This document shows, piece by piece, positions 17,892 to 26,450 of a stretch of DNA of 64,000 bases. The position numbers and the translations under genes were made by a program. A model generated the notes under the pieces. That model did no database searches. It worked only from the letters and a program-made list of their open reading frames with translations, and had not been told where the DNA came from. Position 1 is the stretch's first letter. Each line of letters opens with the position of its first letter. Origin of the DNA: Bernardetiaceae bacterium (GTDB lineage: Bacteria; Bacteroidota; Bacteroidia; Cytophagales; Thermoflexibacteraceae). The stretch spans positions 12,995-76,994 of the forward strand of contig JANWWZ010000005.1 in the NCBI GenBank assembly GCA_025057115.1, in the 5' to 3' direction.

Positions 17892-19295
17892 CTACAGCAT
17901 TTCGCGCACGTCGGTAATGTAGCCTTTAAGAGCTGCTGCCGCTGCTGAAAGCGGGCTTGCAAGAAAAGTACGCGCTCCAGGTCCTTGCCTGCCTTCAAAG
18001 TTGCGGTTAGAGGTCGAAATGCAGTATTTACCTGCTGGAATTTTGTCCTCATTCATGCCTAAGCAGGCTGAGCAGCCTGCCCCGCGCCACTCAAAGCCAG
18101 CTTCGGTAAAAATTCGGTCTAACCCTTCTGCTTGTGCTTGTTTGCTTACTTGTTGAGAGCCTGGAATGACCCACACCTCTACATGAGGGGCTTTTTTCTT
18201 TCCTTTCACAATAGAAGCCACTAAACGAAGATCCTCTATGCGCGAATTGGTGCAAGAACCAATAAAAACGTAATCCACTTTTTGCCCTTGTATGGGCTGA
18301 CCTTCACAAAGACCCATGTACTGAAGTGCTTTGCGGAAAGAAAGTATTTCAGCGGGATTGGACAACTCTTCAGCCGTAGGAATGCGGTCAGTGATTTTGA
18401 TTCCCATTCCTGGATTGGTGCCGTAGGTGATCATGGGTTCTATGTCAGAAGCATCGAAAGTGAGGATGCGATCAAATGGGGCGTCTGGGTCGCTGTAAAG
18501 CGTTTTCCAATAGGCTAAGGCTTTTTCCCATGCTTCTTCCTTAGGAGCAAAGAGGCGCCCTTGAAGATAGTCAAAAGTAGTTTGATCAGGAGCGATGAGT
18601 CCGCCGCGAGCGCCCATCTCAATGCTCATGTTGCAGATCGTCATGCGCCCTTCCATGCTCAAGGAACGGATAGCACTTCCGGCGTATTCCACGAAATAGC
18701 CCGTTGCCCCTCCTGCGGAAATTTTAGAAATAATGTAAAGAATGATGTCTTTAGCAGTTACCCCTTTGCCCAAGCTGCCATTGACTTCAATTTTCATTCG
18801 CTTGGGCTTATACTGCAAAATGCATTGAGTGGCTAGTACTTGTTCAACTTCGCTGGTGCCAATTCCAAAGGCGATAGTACCGAAAGCCCCGTGCGTACTG
18901 GTATGGCTATCTCCACAAACGATAGTCATGCCAGGCTGAGTAATGCCTAGTTCTGGACCAATGACGTGCACAATGCCTTGATACGGATGCCCTAACCCAT
19001 AAAGCTCTATGCCGAAATCAGCGCAATTTTTTGTTAGGGTTTCCACTTGCATGCGCGAAAGCGCATCTTTGATGGGCAAGTGTTGATCTTTAGTTGGGAC
19101 ATTGTGGTCAGCGGTGGCTACGGTGCGATGAGGTCGGAAAACGGGCAAGCCACGCCGACGCAATCCAGCAAACGCTTGGGGACTGGTTACTTCATGAATA
19201 AAATGCCTATCTATGTAAAGGACATCGGGATAGCCAGGTTGGCTTTTGACTACATGACTATCCCAAATTTTATCAAACAGCGTTTTGGGCTCCAT
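17892..19295 (-). CDS. leuC: 3-Isopropylmalate dehydratase, large subunit
   Basis: Aconitase-family subunit carrying the [4Fe-4S] cluster of isopropylmalate isomerase. The 467-residue protein opens [16 protein letters not shown], has [14 protein letters not shown] and the cluster cysteines in FIGSCTNSR and GCSACLGMN. It is the first gene of leuCDBA. The upstream gap holds a 19-bp perfect palindrome and a short open frame rich in Ile/Leu/Val, both possibly regulatory. ATG at 19295. Confidence 0.96.
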   Translation of the reverse strand: MEPKTLFDKIWDSHVVKSQPGYPDVLYIDRHFIHEVTSPQAFAGLRRRGLPVFRPHRTVATADHNVPTKDQHLPIKDALSRMQVETLTKNCADFGIELYGLGHPYQGIVHVIGPELGITQPGMTIVCGDSHTSTHGAFGTIAFGIGTSEVEQVLATQCILQYKPKRMKIEVNGSLGKGVTAKDIILYIISKISAGGATGYFVEYAGSAIRSLSMEGRMTICNMSIEMGARGGLIAPDQTTFDYLQGRLFAPKEEAWEKALAYWKTLYSDPDAPFDRILTFDASDIEPMITYGTNPGMGIKITDRIPTAEELSNPAEILSFRKALQYMGLCEGQPIQGQKVDYVFIGSCTNSRIEDLRLVASIVKGKKKAPHVEVWVIPGSQQVSKQAQAEGLDRIFTEAGFEWRGAGCSACLGMNEDKIPAGKYCISTSNRNFEGRQGPGARTFLASPLSAAAAALKGYITDVREML

Positions 19296-19316
19296 ACCTT
19301 GTTAGGCAACCGCAAT

Positions 19317-19335
19317 TAGTTAATTTGATTAACTA
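19317..19335. promoter_or_regulatory. 19-bp palindrome before leuC
   Basis: TAGTTAATTTGATTAACTA is a perfect palindrome with a 3-base centre, located 31 bases upstream of the leuC ATG. It shares GTTAAT-N3-ATTAAC with the element before ilvB. A further half-site AGTTAATCC lies at 19361-19369. It could be an operator or an RNA hairpin in the leader. Confidence 0.5.
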
Positions 19336-19433
19336 TTTTAAGAATCATCATCCCTCAAGAAGTTAATCCGCAATCTACTAAAATAAAGCCGTAAAACTGC
19401 AAGTTTCTGCAGGATAATTTGCACAAAGAAAGG

Positions 19434-20330
19434 CTACGAAGTTTGCACCCATTTGTTGCCCGCACTATCCCAACGTTTTAAAAAGGGATAGCTGAGTACA
19501 GCAAAAAGGATAATAGCAGCACCTGCGTAAAATCCTACAGTCAGTTGTTGATATTCGTGAAAAATGGCAGCCGCCAGCGCAATTCCGTACACGGGTTCTA
19601 GATTCACGGTCAAATTAACAGCAAAAGCCGAGAGGCGTTTCATGAGTTCAACGGCAGTAGCATAAGCATACACAGTGCAGATCCATGCTAATATGGCTAT
19701 CCAGATCCAATCAATGGAACTAGGTGCCATTTGCAGCGGCTGGCTGGTAAAGATCCCGTACAAAGGAAGGCTTATCAGTACTATTAGCCAAGCACCCACC
19801 ATTTCATAGAAGGTAATTATATGATGGTGGTATTTTCGAGTAAAATGGCTGTTGATAACCGTAAAAATAGCCGCAAGGAGCGCTGAGCCTATTGCCAGCA
19901 ATAATCCAGCAATGTGGTTGATTTCGAATCGGAAGATTACATAGAGCCCTGCGATGATGAGCAGTCCGCTTCCTACCTCGTACCATTTCACGGACTTTTT
20001 ACTGGCAAGAGGTTCAATCATTGAGGTCCACAAAGAGCCCGTAGCCATTCCTGCCAAGCAAATGGAAGCGCTAGCAAGGCGGGCAGAGGCAAAAAACAAA
20101 ACCCAGTGCAGTCCTACCAAAGCCCCTGTGAGCATCAGCCGACCAACAGTAGAAAAGGGCAAGCTAATAGACCGTTTTTGTATCTTCAGTAAGATAGCCA
20201 ACCCTATCACTGCCATCAAGGTGCGATAAAAGACTAGCTCCAGGGCTGGGATACTTACCAATAACCCTAAAATAGCCGTAAATCCCCACAGTAGTACAAT
20301 CAAGTGGAGTTGCAAATAGTCTCTTAACAT
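19434..20330 (-). CDS. EamA-family (DMT) transporter
   Basis: A 298-residue inner-membrane protein with about ten hydrophobic helices arranged as two EamA repeats, the pattern of drug/metabolite transporters (DMT superfamily). Visible repeat features are the LLWGFTAILGLLVS start and the LEPVYGIALAAAIFHEYQ segment in the ninth helix region, where DMT exporters have a conserved E-P. Substrate is unknown; members export amino acids, purines or toxins. It starts 9 bases after the LptF/G permease gene and ends 138 bases before leuC on the same strand, so an amino acid exporter role is possible but only suggested by position. Confidence 0.85.
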   Translation of the reverse strand: MLRDYLQLHLIVLLWGFTAILGLLVSIPALELVFYRTLMAVIGLAILLKIQKRSISLPFSTVGRLMLTGALVGLHWVLFFASARLASASICLAGMATGSLWTSMIEPLASKKSVKWYEVGSGLLIIAGLYVIFRFEINHIAGLLLAIGSALLAAIFTVINSHFTRKYHHHIITFYEMVGAWLIVLISLPLYGIFTSQPLQMAPSSIDWIWIAILAWICTVYAYATAVELMKRLSAFAVNLTVNLEPVYGIALAAAIFHEYQQLTVGFYAGAAIILFAVLSYPFLKRWDSAGNKWVQTS

Positions 20331-20339
20331 GATGCAAAA

Positions 20340-21422
20340 CTAACGCGGTACAGTTTTATACATTACTACAGCTACCAAGCCGAAAAATAGAGGCGGTCCC
20401 CAAGCGGCCCAAAAGGGAGATACAGAACCTGCTTGCCCTAAACTCATAAACATGCGCGCCATGATAATAAATAAAAACGCTATTAAAAAACCGATGGCAA
20501 TTTGCACCCCTGAACCTTGCCGAGACTTGCGCGCAGATACAATCACTCCCATGAAAGTAAGAATAATGATAGCAAAAGGATATGCAAAAGCCATTTGCCT
20601 TTGGACCAAAAAGATGCCCAAGGCAGTATTGCCGCGCATCCTCTGTTCAGCAATGTATTCATTGAGCTCTGACCAAGTAAGCTCTTCATGCAACAGGTGC
20701 GTGCTTTCAAAATCTTTGGGCGAAAGGCGAAGCGTAGTGTCAATTTTTTCACCGAAACGCAACTCTTCCCGCTCACCACTAAAACGATGCAAGCGATAGT
20801 TTTCAATAATCCATTTGTGAGTGGTGCTATCCCATCGGATTCGCTCTGCACTTAGCTTCTCTAACAGTTGATTGCCTACGATGCGCTCTAAAGTGAACAA
20901 ATACCCCGTTTGCATGAAGTTGTTGTAATTTTGCATATAGGCGTATACATCTGGTCCAATGCGGAAATGCACATTGGTGCGGTCGTAAAAGTAGCGTTCC
21001 TTGATAAATGCCCGTTCAAAAGCCACGCGTGATTTATTAGTAATAGGTACAAGGTAAGTAGTCCCGAAAATGCTAATGATTGCCAGTAAGGAAGCCCCTA
21101 TCATGTAAGGCACCAACAAGCGCCTAAAGCTCACCCCTGCAGAAAGCATCGCAATGATCTCAGAGCGGTTTGCCAGCCTCACGGTTACAAATACTGTTGC
21201 CAGAAACACAATAATCGGGCTGAGCAAGTTGGTCATGTAGGGAATGTAATTGATGTAGTAATGCTTGACAATAAAGCTAAATGCCAACTTATTGCGATAA
21301 AAATCTTGACTTTTTTCACTGTAGTCGATTACGCAAATGATGGCGTTGAGCAAGATGACCACGTATGCAAAGGTGCTTAAGAACTTGCGCAAAATGTAAA
21401 TATCGATGAGCTTAAGGCGCAT
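20340..21422 (-). CDS. LptF/LptG-family lipopolysaccharide export permease
   Basis: A 360-residue inner-membrane protein of the YjgP/YjgQ (LptF/LptG) family, a permease subunit of the LptBFG ABC transporter that extracts LPS for transport to the outer membrane. It starts MRLKLIDIYILRKFLSTF, has about three N-terminal membrane segments, a large periplasmic middle (about residues 130-260, the jellyroll domain) and three C-terminal segments from about 270. I cannot tell LptF from LptG here. It is in a minus-strand run with the nuclease upstream and the EamA transporter 9 bases downstream. Confidence 0.88.
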   Translation of the reverse strand: MRLKLIDIYILRKFLSTFAYVVILLNAIICVIDYSEKSQDFYRNKLAFSFIVKHYYINYIPYMTNLLSPIIVFLATVFVTVRLANRSEIIAMLSAGVSFRRLLVPYMIGASLLAIISIFGTTYLVPITNKSRVAFERAFIKERYFYDRTNVHFRIGPDVYAYMQNYNNFMQTGYLFTLERIVGNQLLEKLSAERIRWDSTTHKWIIENYRLHRFSGEREELRFGEKIDTTLRLSPKDFESTHLLHEELTWSELNEYIAEQRMRGNTALGIFLVQRQMAFAYPFAIIILTFMGVIVSARKSRQGSGVQIAIGFLIAFLFIIMARMFMSLGQAGSVSPFWAAWGPPLFFGLVAVVMYKTVPR

Positions 21423-21534
21423 GGCAGGTTAAAACATGTTAGTCCAGTGCAAAAATTAGGTTCATGGCTTGATTTTGTCCACCAATGACGAAAACGCAAC
21501 TGCCCTCCTGGTTTTCGAGCTTTGCTAGCTTTCT

Positions 21535-22965
21535 CTACTCAAGCGCAAAAGTTTGTCCTCGTTCAGGTATGGTGATAGAACGGTACCCCTCTGCGTGCAA
21601 TGCGTTTTTGAAAGTTTCCATTGCCTCTATCTCGCCATGAACTAAAAACAAGTGCTTTAACTGCTCTGGAGACTGTTGTTTGACAAAGTTGATAAGGTCG
21701 TTTTGGTCGCCGTGCCCGCTGAAGGCATCGGTGTATTTAATTTTGGCAAGCACTGGGATTTCCTTGTTGCCCAGGCGCAAGGAAGGAATACCTTCCAGCA
21801 GTTGCCTGCCTAGGGTGTTTTCAGCGCTATACCCCACCATCAAAATAGTGCAATAAGGATTAGCCAGATTGTGTTTAATATGGTGTTGAATCCGCCCTCC
21901 TTCTAGCATTCCCGAGGAAGAAATGATAATGCACGGCTCGCGGTAATTGCTAATTTCTTTGCTCTTTTTGAGATCTTCCACAATTACCAAGTTGTCAAAG
22001 TCAAATAAGGTGTCGTGCGCGTCCATAAACTGGCGGGCTTCTTCATTGAGCATGCGGCTGTAGCGAGTGTAAATGCGAGTACTCTGCAGCGCCATCGGGC
22101 TATCAGAAAATATTTTAATGGGCGGCAATCGCTTTTGCATAGCTAGTTTATTAAAGGTGTAAAGCAAGGACTGAGTGCGCCCTACGCTAAAAGAAGGAAT
22201 AATCAGCCTACCTGGTTTTTCTACACAGGTTTCATAGATGGCTTTCTCTAGTTCGGTTTCTACTTCCAGATGCGGGGTATGAATCCTATCCCCGTAAGTG
22301 CTTTCGCAGATGAGGTAGTCTGCTTGTGGAACGGGGTCAGGGTCTGGCAATAAAGGATAATTGCGCCGCCCTATGTCGCCTGAAAAGAGAATTCGCCGCC
22401 GCTTGTTGCCTTGGCTTACTTCGATGAGTATGTTAGCCGCTCCCAGCAAATGCCCTGCTGGAATAAAAGTAATTTCCAGCCCTTTTTTGACGCGAAAGCG
22501 CTGGTTGAATGCAATTCCTACAAAATTGTCTATCGCCTCGCTGACTTGCTTTTCCAAGTACCATTCATTGACTACATTGGGAGGAGGTAGGTTGTTTTTC
22601 TTTTTCATTCGGGCTAGGTGTTGCAAACGGCGGCGATGCAACAAAGCTGAATCCATTAGCAGCAAGTGAGTTAAATCAATGGTAGGGGAAGTGCACAGCA
22701 CTTGACCTTCGTATCCTTCGCGGTAAAGGTTAGGAATATTGCCCGAATGGTCTATGTGCGCATGGGTGAGCAATACTAAGTTGATTCGGCTGGCATCAAA
22801 GGGAAAAACGGAACCAGGAAATGCCTGAGGCAGTGGATCTTCTTTGCCGCGCTCGCGGTCCATATCAAAACCGCAGTCAATTAAAATGCGGTAGTCGTCT
22901 TCCAACTCTAGCAAATACATGCTTCCTGTAACTTGCCGCGCAGCGCCCCAAAATGTCAGTTTCAT
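21535..22965 (-). CDS. Beta-CASP metallo-beta-lactamase-fold nuclease (YSH1/CPSF-like)
   Basis: A 476-residue MBL-fold hydrolase with the zinc motif THAHIDHSG, an early GSMYLLE strand, a beta-CASP insertion and the C-terminal motifs IIISSSGMLEGGRI and DAFSGHGDQND. This order defines the RNA-specificity (RMMBL) group that includes bacterial YSH1-type and CPSF-like RNases. Likely role is RNA 3'-end or turnover processing in the cytosol; the substrate is unknown. It lies 73 bases downstream of purF and 112 upstream of the LPS permease, probably by simple clustering. Confidence 0.9.
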   Translation of the reverse strand: MKLTFWGAARQVTGSMYLLELEDDYRILIDCGFDMDRERGKEDPLPQAFPGSVFPFDASRINLVLLTHAHIDHSGNIPNLYREGYEGQVLCTSPTIDLTHLLLMDSALLHRRRLQHLARMKKKNNLPPPNVVNEWYLEKQVSEAIDNFVGIAFNQRFRVKKGLEITFIPAGHLLGAANILIEVSQGNKRRRILFSGDIGRRNYPLLPDPDPVPQADYLICESTYGDRIHTPHLEVETELEKAIYETCVEKPGRLIIPSFSVGRTQSLLYTFNKLAMQKRLPPIKIFSDSPMALQSTRIYTRYSRMLNEEARQFMDAHDTLFDFDNLVIVEDLKKSKEISNYREPCIIISSSGMLEGGRIQHHIKHNLANPYCTILMVGYSAENTLGRQLLEGIPSLRLGNKEIPVLAKIKYTDAFSGHGDQNDLINFVKQQSPEQLKHLFLVHGEIEAMETFKNALHAEGYRSITIPERGQTFALE

Positions 22966-23038
22966 GGTTGATGGAATTAAGGACTGTTTGAGAAGGATTT
23001 TACTGGCAGGTTAATACTTGCCCCAATCCGCCAACTTA

Positions 23039-24934
23039 CTAGTAAGCTCGTTCATGTGAACCTTCCATGAACTTAATAAACGCTTTATTAACAATGTAAT
23101 TACCTCCTGGCGTGGGGTAATCGCCAGTGAAATACCAATCGCCGAGGTGGTTAGGGCATGCCTTGTGAAGATTTTCTACCGTTTGATAGACTATCTTGAT
23201 TTCTGCCTTCACGTGAGGTTGCTTAACAATTTGCGCTACTTTGTCAGAAATTTGTTCATAGGTAAAAGGAGCGTAAATTTCCTTGACATGATTGACAATT
23301 TTGTGTTTTTCCAACTTCACTGCATCTAAACATTTTTGATAAACTTCCTCTAGCAAGTATTGAAGTTTGTGTTCTTTGAGTAGTTCTAAGGCTGCTCGGA
23401 AAGCGACAAACTCGTGCATGCGCGACATGTCAATGCCATAACAGTCTGGAAAGCGGATTTGCGGCGCCGAAGAGACAACGACAATGCGCTTGGGTTCTAA
23501 TTTTTCTAGCATGTTGATGATGCTGCGCTCTAAAGTGGTGCCGCGCACAATAGAATCATCTATGATTACAATAGTATCTTGCCGCTTTTTGATGACTTCA
23601 TAGGTAGTGTCGTACACGTGTTCTACCAAGTCATCGCGGTGCTCGTTATCTGTAATAAAGGTGCGAAGCTTGACATCTTTAATGACCAATTTTTCCACTC
23701 TGGGGCGAAAAGATAGGACCGCTTCCAGGTCCTGCGGGGAGAGTAGCTTGGAAACAATGGCTTTTTTGCGCTGTTCTACCAAAAAATCCTCTATGCCTTT
23801 CATCAGCCCCAGAAAAGCAGTTTCTGCCGTATTGGGAATGTAAGAAAAAACGGTGTTGTTTAAGTCGTAGTCAATGGCTTTGAGTACTTGGTCGCGCAGC
23901 AAGTAGCCTAACATTTTGCGTTCTTGGTAAATTTCTGGATCGTTGCCGCGGGAAAAATATATGCGCTCAAAACTACAAGAACGCTTAGGAAGGGGTTCAG
24001 TAAAGGGCAATACGCGGTATTCCGCTTCTTTGTCGATGATGAGGGCATGCCCAGGAGGAATTTCCTGAATTTGGCTATATTGGCAACCGAAAGCGGTTTT
24101 AATGGCAGGTTTTTCTGAGGCTGCTACGATTACTTCTTCATCGGCGTAAAAGTAAGCAGGTCTAATACCTGCAGGGTCGCGCGCTACAAAAGCAGCGCCG
24201 TAGCCCGTCAGCCCTACCATTGCATAGCCTCCGTCAAAATCTTTACAAGAGCGCTGCAAAACTCTTTGAAGGTCTAGATGTTTTTCCAAAAGTTCTGTAA
24301 TTTCTTGGTTATCAAATCCTTGCGCATTATAGTGGTCAAACAGGCGCTGGTTTTCCGAGTCTAGGAAATGTCCTATTTTTTCCAGCACTGTAACCGTATC
24401 GGCTTTGGCTTCGGGGTGTTGCCCTAAACTGATGAGCTTTTCAAATTGGTCATCTACGTTGGTCATATTGAAATTGCCGGCAATGATCAAGTTGCGGCTG
24501 CGCCAGTTGCTTCGTCGAATAAAGGGGTGCACGCTCTCTATGCCATTGGTGCCGAAAGTACCGTAGCGCAGGTGACCTAGCCAAAGCTCGCCCGTGTAGG
24601 GCACGTTGTTTTTCAACCAGTTGGCATTGAGGTACTTATCAGGATGTTTTTTCTGTACTTTGCGAAGAGTTTTGCTTATTTTCCTGAAAATGTGGGCAAT
24701 AGGCTGGGATTTGACCGAGCGCAAACGATGCATGTACGCATTGCCAGGACGGGGATTGATGACAATATTAGCCACCCCTGCACCATCTTGCCCTCGATTG
24801 TGTTGCTTTTCCATCAACAGATACAAGCGGTTGATGGCGTAAGCAGGTGTTCCGTACCGTTCAATGTAGTAGGAAAGAGGCTTGCGAAGTCTGATTAATG
24901 CAATACCACATTCATGGCTTATGAAATCGCTCAT
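23039..24934 (-). CDS. purF: Amidophosphoribosyltransferase (PurF-type)
   Basis: Converts PRPP and glutamine to phosphoribosylamine, the first step of purine synthesis. The N-terminal glutaminase (class II, Ntn) domain needs Cys9 to become the N-terminus after removal of MSDFISHE; HNRGQDGAG, LWLGHLRYGT and GGYAMVGLTG follow. The C-terminal phosphoribosyltransferase shows the PRPP loop TIVIIDDSIVRGTTL. At 631 residues it is longer than the usual 460-510 and has an insertion after the nucleophile and a C-terminal extension; similar long forms occur in Bacteroidota. A second, standard PurF may exist elsewhere, so paralogue function is possible. Confidence 0.85.
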   Translation of the reverse strand: MSDFISHECGIALIRLRKPLSYYIERYGTPAYAINRLYLLMEKQHNRGQDGAGVANIVINPRPGNAYMHRLRSVKSQPIAHIFRKISKTLRKVQKKHPDKYLNANWLKNNVPYTGELWLGHLRYGTFGTNGIESVHPFIRRSNWRSRNLIIAGNFNMTNVDDQFEKLISLGQHPEAKADTVTVLEKIGHFLDSENQRLFDHYNAQGFDNQEITELLEKHLDLQRVLQRSCKDFDGGYAMVGLTGYGAAFVARDPAGIRPAYFYADEEVIVAASEKPAIKTAFGCQYSQIQEIPPGHALIIDKEAEYRVLPFTEPLPKRSCSFERIYFSRGNDPEIYQERKMLGYLLRDQVLKAIDYDLNNTVFSYIPNTAETAFLGLMKGIEDFLVEQRKKAIVSKLLSPQDLEAVLSFRPRVEKLVIKDVKLRTFITDNEHRDDLVEHVYDTTYEVIKKRQDTIVIIDDSIVRGTTLERSIINMLEKLEPKRIVVVSSAPQIRFPDCYGIDMSRMHEFVAFRAALELLKEHKLQYLLEEVYQKCLDAVKLEKHKIVNHVKEIYAPFTYEQISDKVAQIVKQPHVKAEIKIVYQTVENLHKACPNHLGDWYFTGDYPTPGGNYIVNKAFIKFMEGSHERAY

Positions 24935-24991
24935 GTAAAAAGCCTACCTATCCGAAAAAGGCATGCAAAGCTAATCTTTTTTCTGTAATGT

Positions 24992-24999
24992 TAGTTTTG
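24992..24999 (+). promoter_or_regulatory. -7 box TAGTTTTG before acyl-CoA dehydrogenase
   Basis: Perfect TAnnTTTG match, 86 bases before the acyl-CoA dehydrogenase ATG; no good -33 element was seen. Confidence 0.4.
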
Positions 25000-25085
25000 C
25001 TTTGCAAAGGGCAAAGACCAATATTATGCAAGCATACTGCTTGCTGGCAAAACCGCGTAAATTTGAACACATAAACCAATTGGCT

Positions 25086-26225
25086 ATGAACTTTGAATTA
25101 ACTGAAGAACACCGAGCAGTTCAACAGGCTGCTCGCGAGTTTGCTCGCACAGAATTGCTTCCAGGGGTCATAGAGCGCGATGAGCACCAACTATTTCCTG
25201 CCGAACAAATCAAAAAAATGGGCGAATTGGGCTTTATGGGCATGATGGTATCTCCACAATACGGCGGCAGTGGTATGGATACCATTTCTTATGTGCTGGC
25301 AATGGAGGAAATTTCCAAAGTAGATGCCTCGGCTTCGGTATGCATGTCGGTAAACAATTCTCTAGTATGCTGGGGCATAGAAACCTACGGCACTGAAGAA
25401 CAAAAGCGCAAGTACTTACCTCGCCTTGCTCGAGGAGAAATCATCGGCGCCTTTTGCCTTTCCGAACCAGAAGCAGGCAGCGATGCCACTAGCCAACGCA
25501 CTACTGCTATAGACATGGGAGAATATTACCTGCTCAACGGCACTAAAAATTGGATTACCAACGGCAATAGTGCTTCCGTGTATATCGTTATGGCTCAATC
25601 CCATCCTGAAAAGCGGCACAAAGGCATTAATGCTTTTATCGTAGAGCGCCATTGGTCAGGTGTAGTAGTGGGTAAAAAAGAAAACAAAATGGGCATCCGA
25701 GGTTCGGACACCCATTCCATCATGTTCACGGATGTAAAGGTGCCCAAAGAAAACCGAATCGGCGAAGATGGTTTCGGCTTTACCTTCGCTATGGAAACCC
25801 TCAACGGCGGTAGAATCGGCATTGCCGCACAAGCCTTGGGAATTGCCTCTGGCGCATATGAGCTAGCCCTTAACTACGCCAAAGAGCGCAAAGCTTTTGG
25901 ACAAGAAATTTATAAACATCAAGCCATTGCTTTTAAACTCGCCGACATGGCTACGCAAATTGAAGCTGCTCGATGGCTTTGCCTTAGAGCGGCTTGGCTC
26001 AAGGATAACCACCAAGACTATGCTGCTGCCAGCGCTATGGCAAAACTCTTTGCTTCTCAAGTAGCCATGGAGGTAACCACTGAAGCAGTGCAAATACACG
26101 GAGGGTACGGCTATGTGAAAGAATACCACGTAGAACGGCTCATGCGCGATGCTAAAATTACTCAAATTTACGAAGGTACCTCTGAAATCCAGAAAATTGT
26201 CATTTCCCGAAGCATTTTGAAATAA
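25086..26225 (+). CDS. Acyl-CoA dehydrogenase
   Basis: FAD flavoprotein that oxidises an acyl-CoA to the 2-enoyl-CoA, feeding electrons to ETF. The 379-residue protein has the family signatures AFCLSEPEAGSD and QIHGGYGYVKEYHVERLMRD, and the catalytic glutamate in QIYEGTSEIQ. Length and motifs resemble short-chain/butyryl-CoA dehydrogenases, but chain length preference cannot be told. The ATG at 25086 (MNFELTEEH) matches the family N-terminus; upstream in-frame codons are rejected. Divergent from purF and followed by a terminator. Confidence 0.95.
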   Translation: MNFELTEEHRAVQQAAREFARTELLPGVIERDEHQLFPAEQIKKMGELGFMGMMVSPQYGGSGMDTISYVLAMEEISKVDASASVCMSVNNSLVCWGIETYGTEEQKRKYLPRLARGEIIGAFCLSEPEAGSDATSQRTTAIDMGEYYLLNGTKNWITNGNSASVYIVMAQSHPEKRHKGINAFIVERHWSGVVVGKKENKMGIRGSDTHSIMFTDVKVPKENRIGEDGFGFTFAMETLNGGRIGIAAQALGIASGAYELALNYAKERKAFGQEIYKHQAIAFKLADMATQIEAARWLCLRAAWLKDNHQDYAAASAMAKLFASQVAMEVTTEAVQIHGGYGYVKEYHVERLMRDAKITQIYEGTSEIQKIVISRSILK

Positions 26226-26241
26226 TCGGGCAATCTGTTTT

Positions 26242-26272
26242 ATCCGATGTTTAGCCATTTTCGTCGGATTTT
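26242..26272 (+). terminator. Terminator after acyl-CoA dehydrogenase
   Basis: ATCCGATG (26242-26249) pairs with CGTCGGAT (26262-26269), one G-T wobble, 12-base loop, followed by TTT. Located 17 bases after the stop. Confidence 0.6.
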
Positions 26273-26391
26273 ACAGCAAATTCGTCGAATAGTTCAAAAT
26301 CGAATCAGGTGAGTTGCTAATTTTGACCCAGAGAGAGTTGAAGAACAAGATTCGACATTTTTCAAGGATTATTTGGTTTAATTGTAGCATT

Positions 26392-26426
26392 AGAACCTGC
26401 CCTTGCTAAGGACAGGTTCTTTTTTT
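26392..26426 (+). terminator. Strong terminator-like hairpin at the porU start
   Basis: AGAACCTG and CCTT pair with AAGG and CAGGTTCT around the loop GCT (one C-A mismatch), followed by seven Ts (26420-26426). The first possible porU ATG is the next base, 26427. As the acyl-CoA dehydrogenase already has its own terminator, this could act on a porU leader transcript. Confidence 0.75.
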
Positions 26427-26450
26427 ATGCCAATTGGTGTAAATTTGGCT

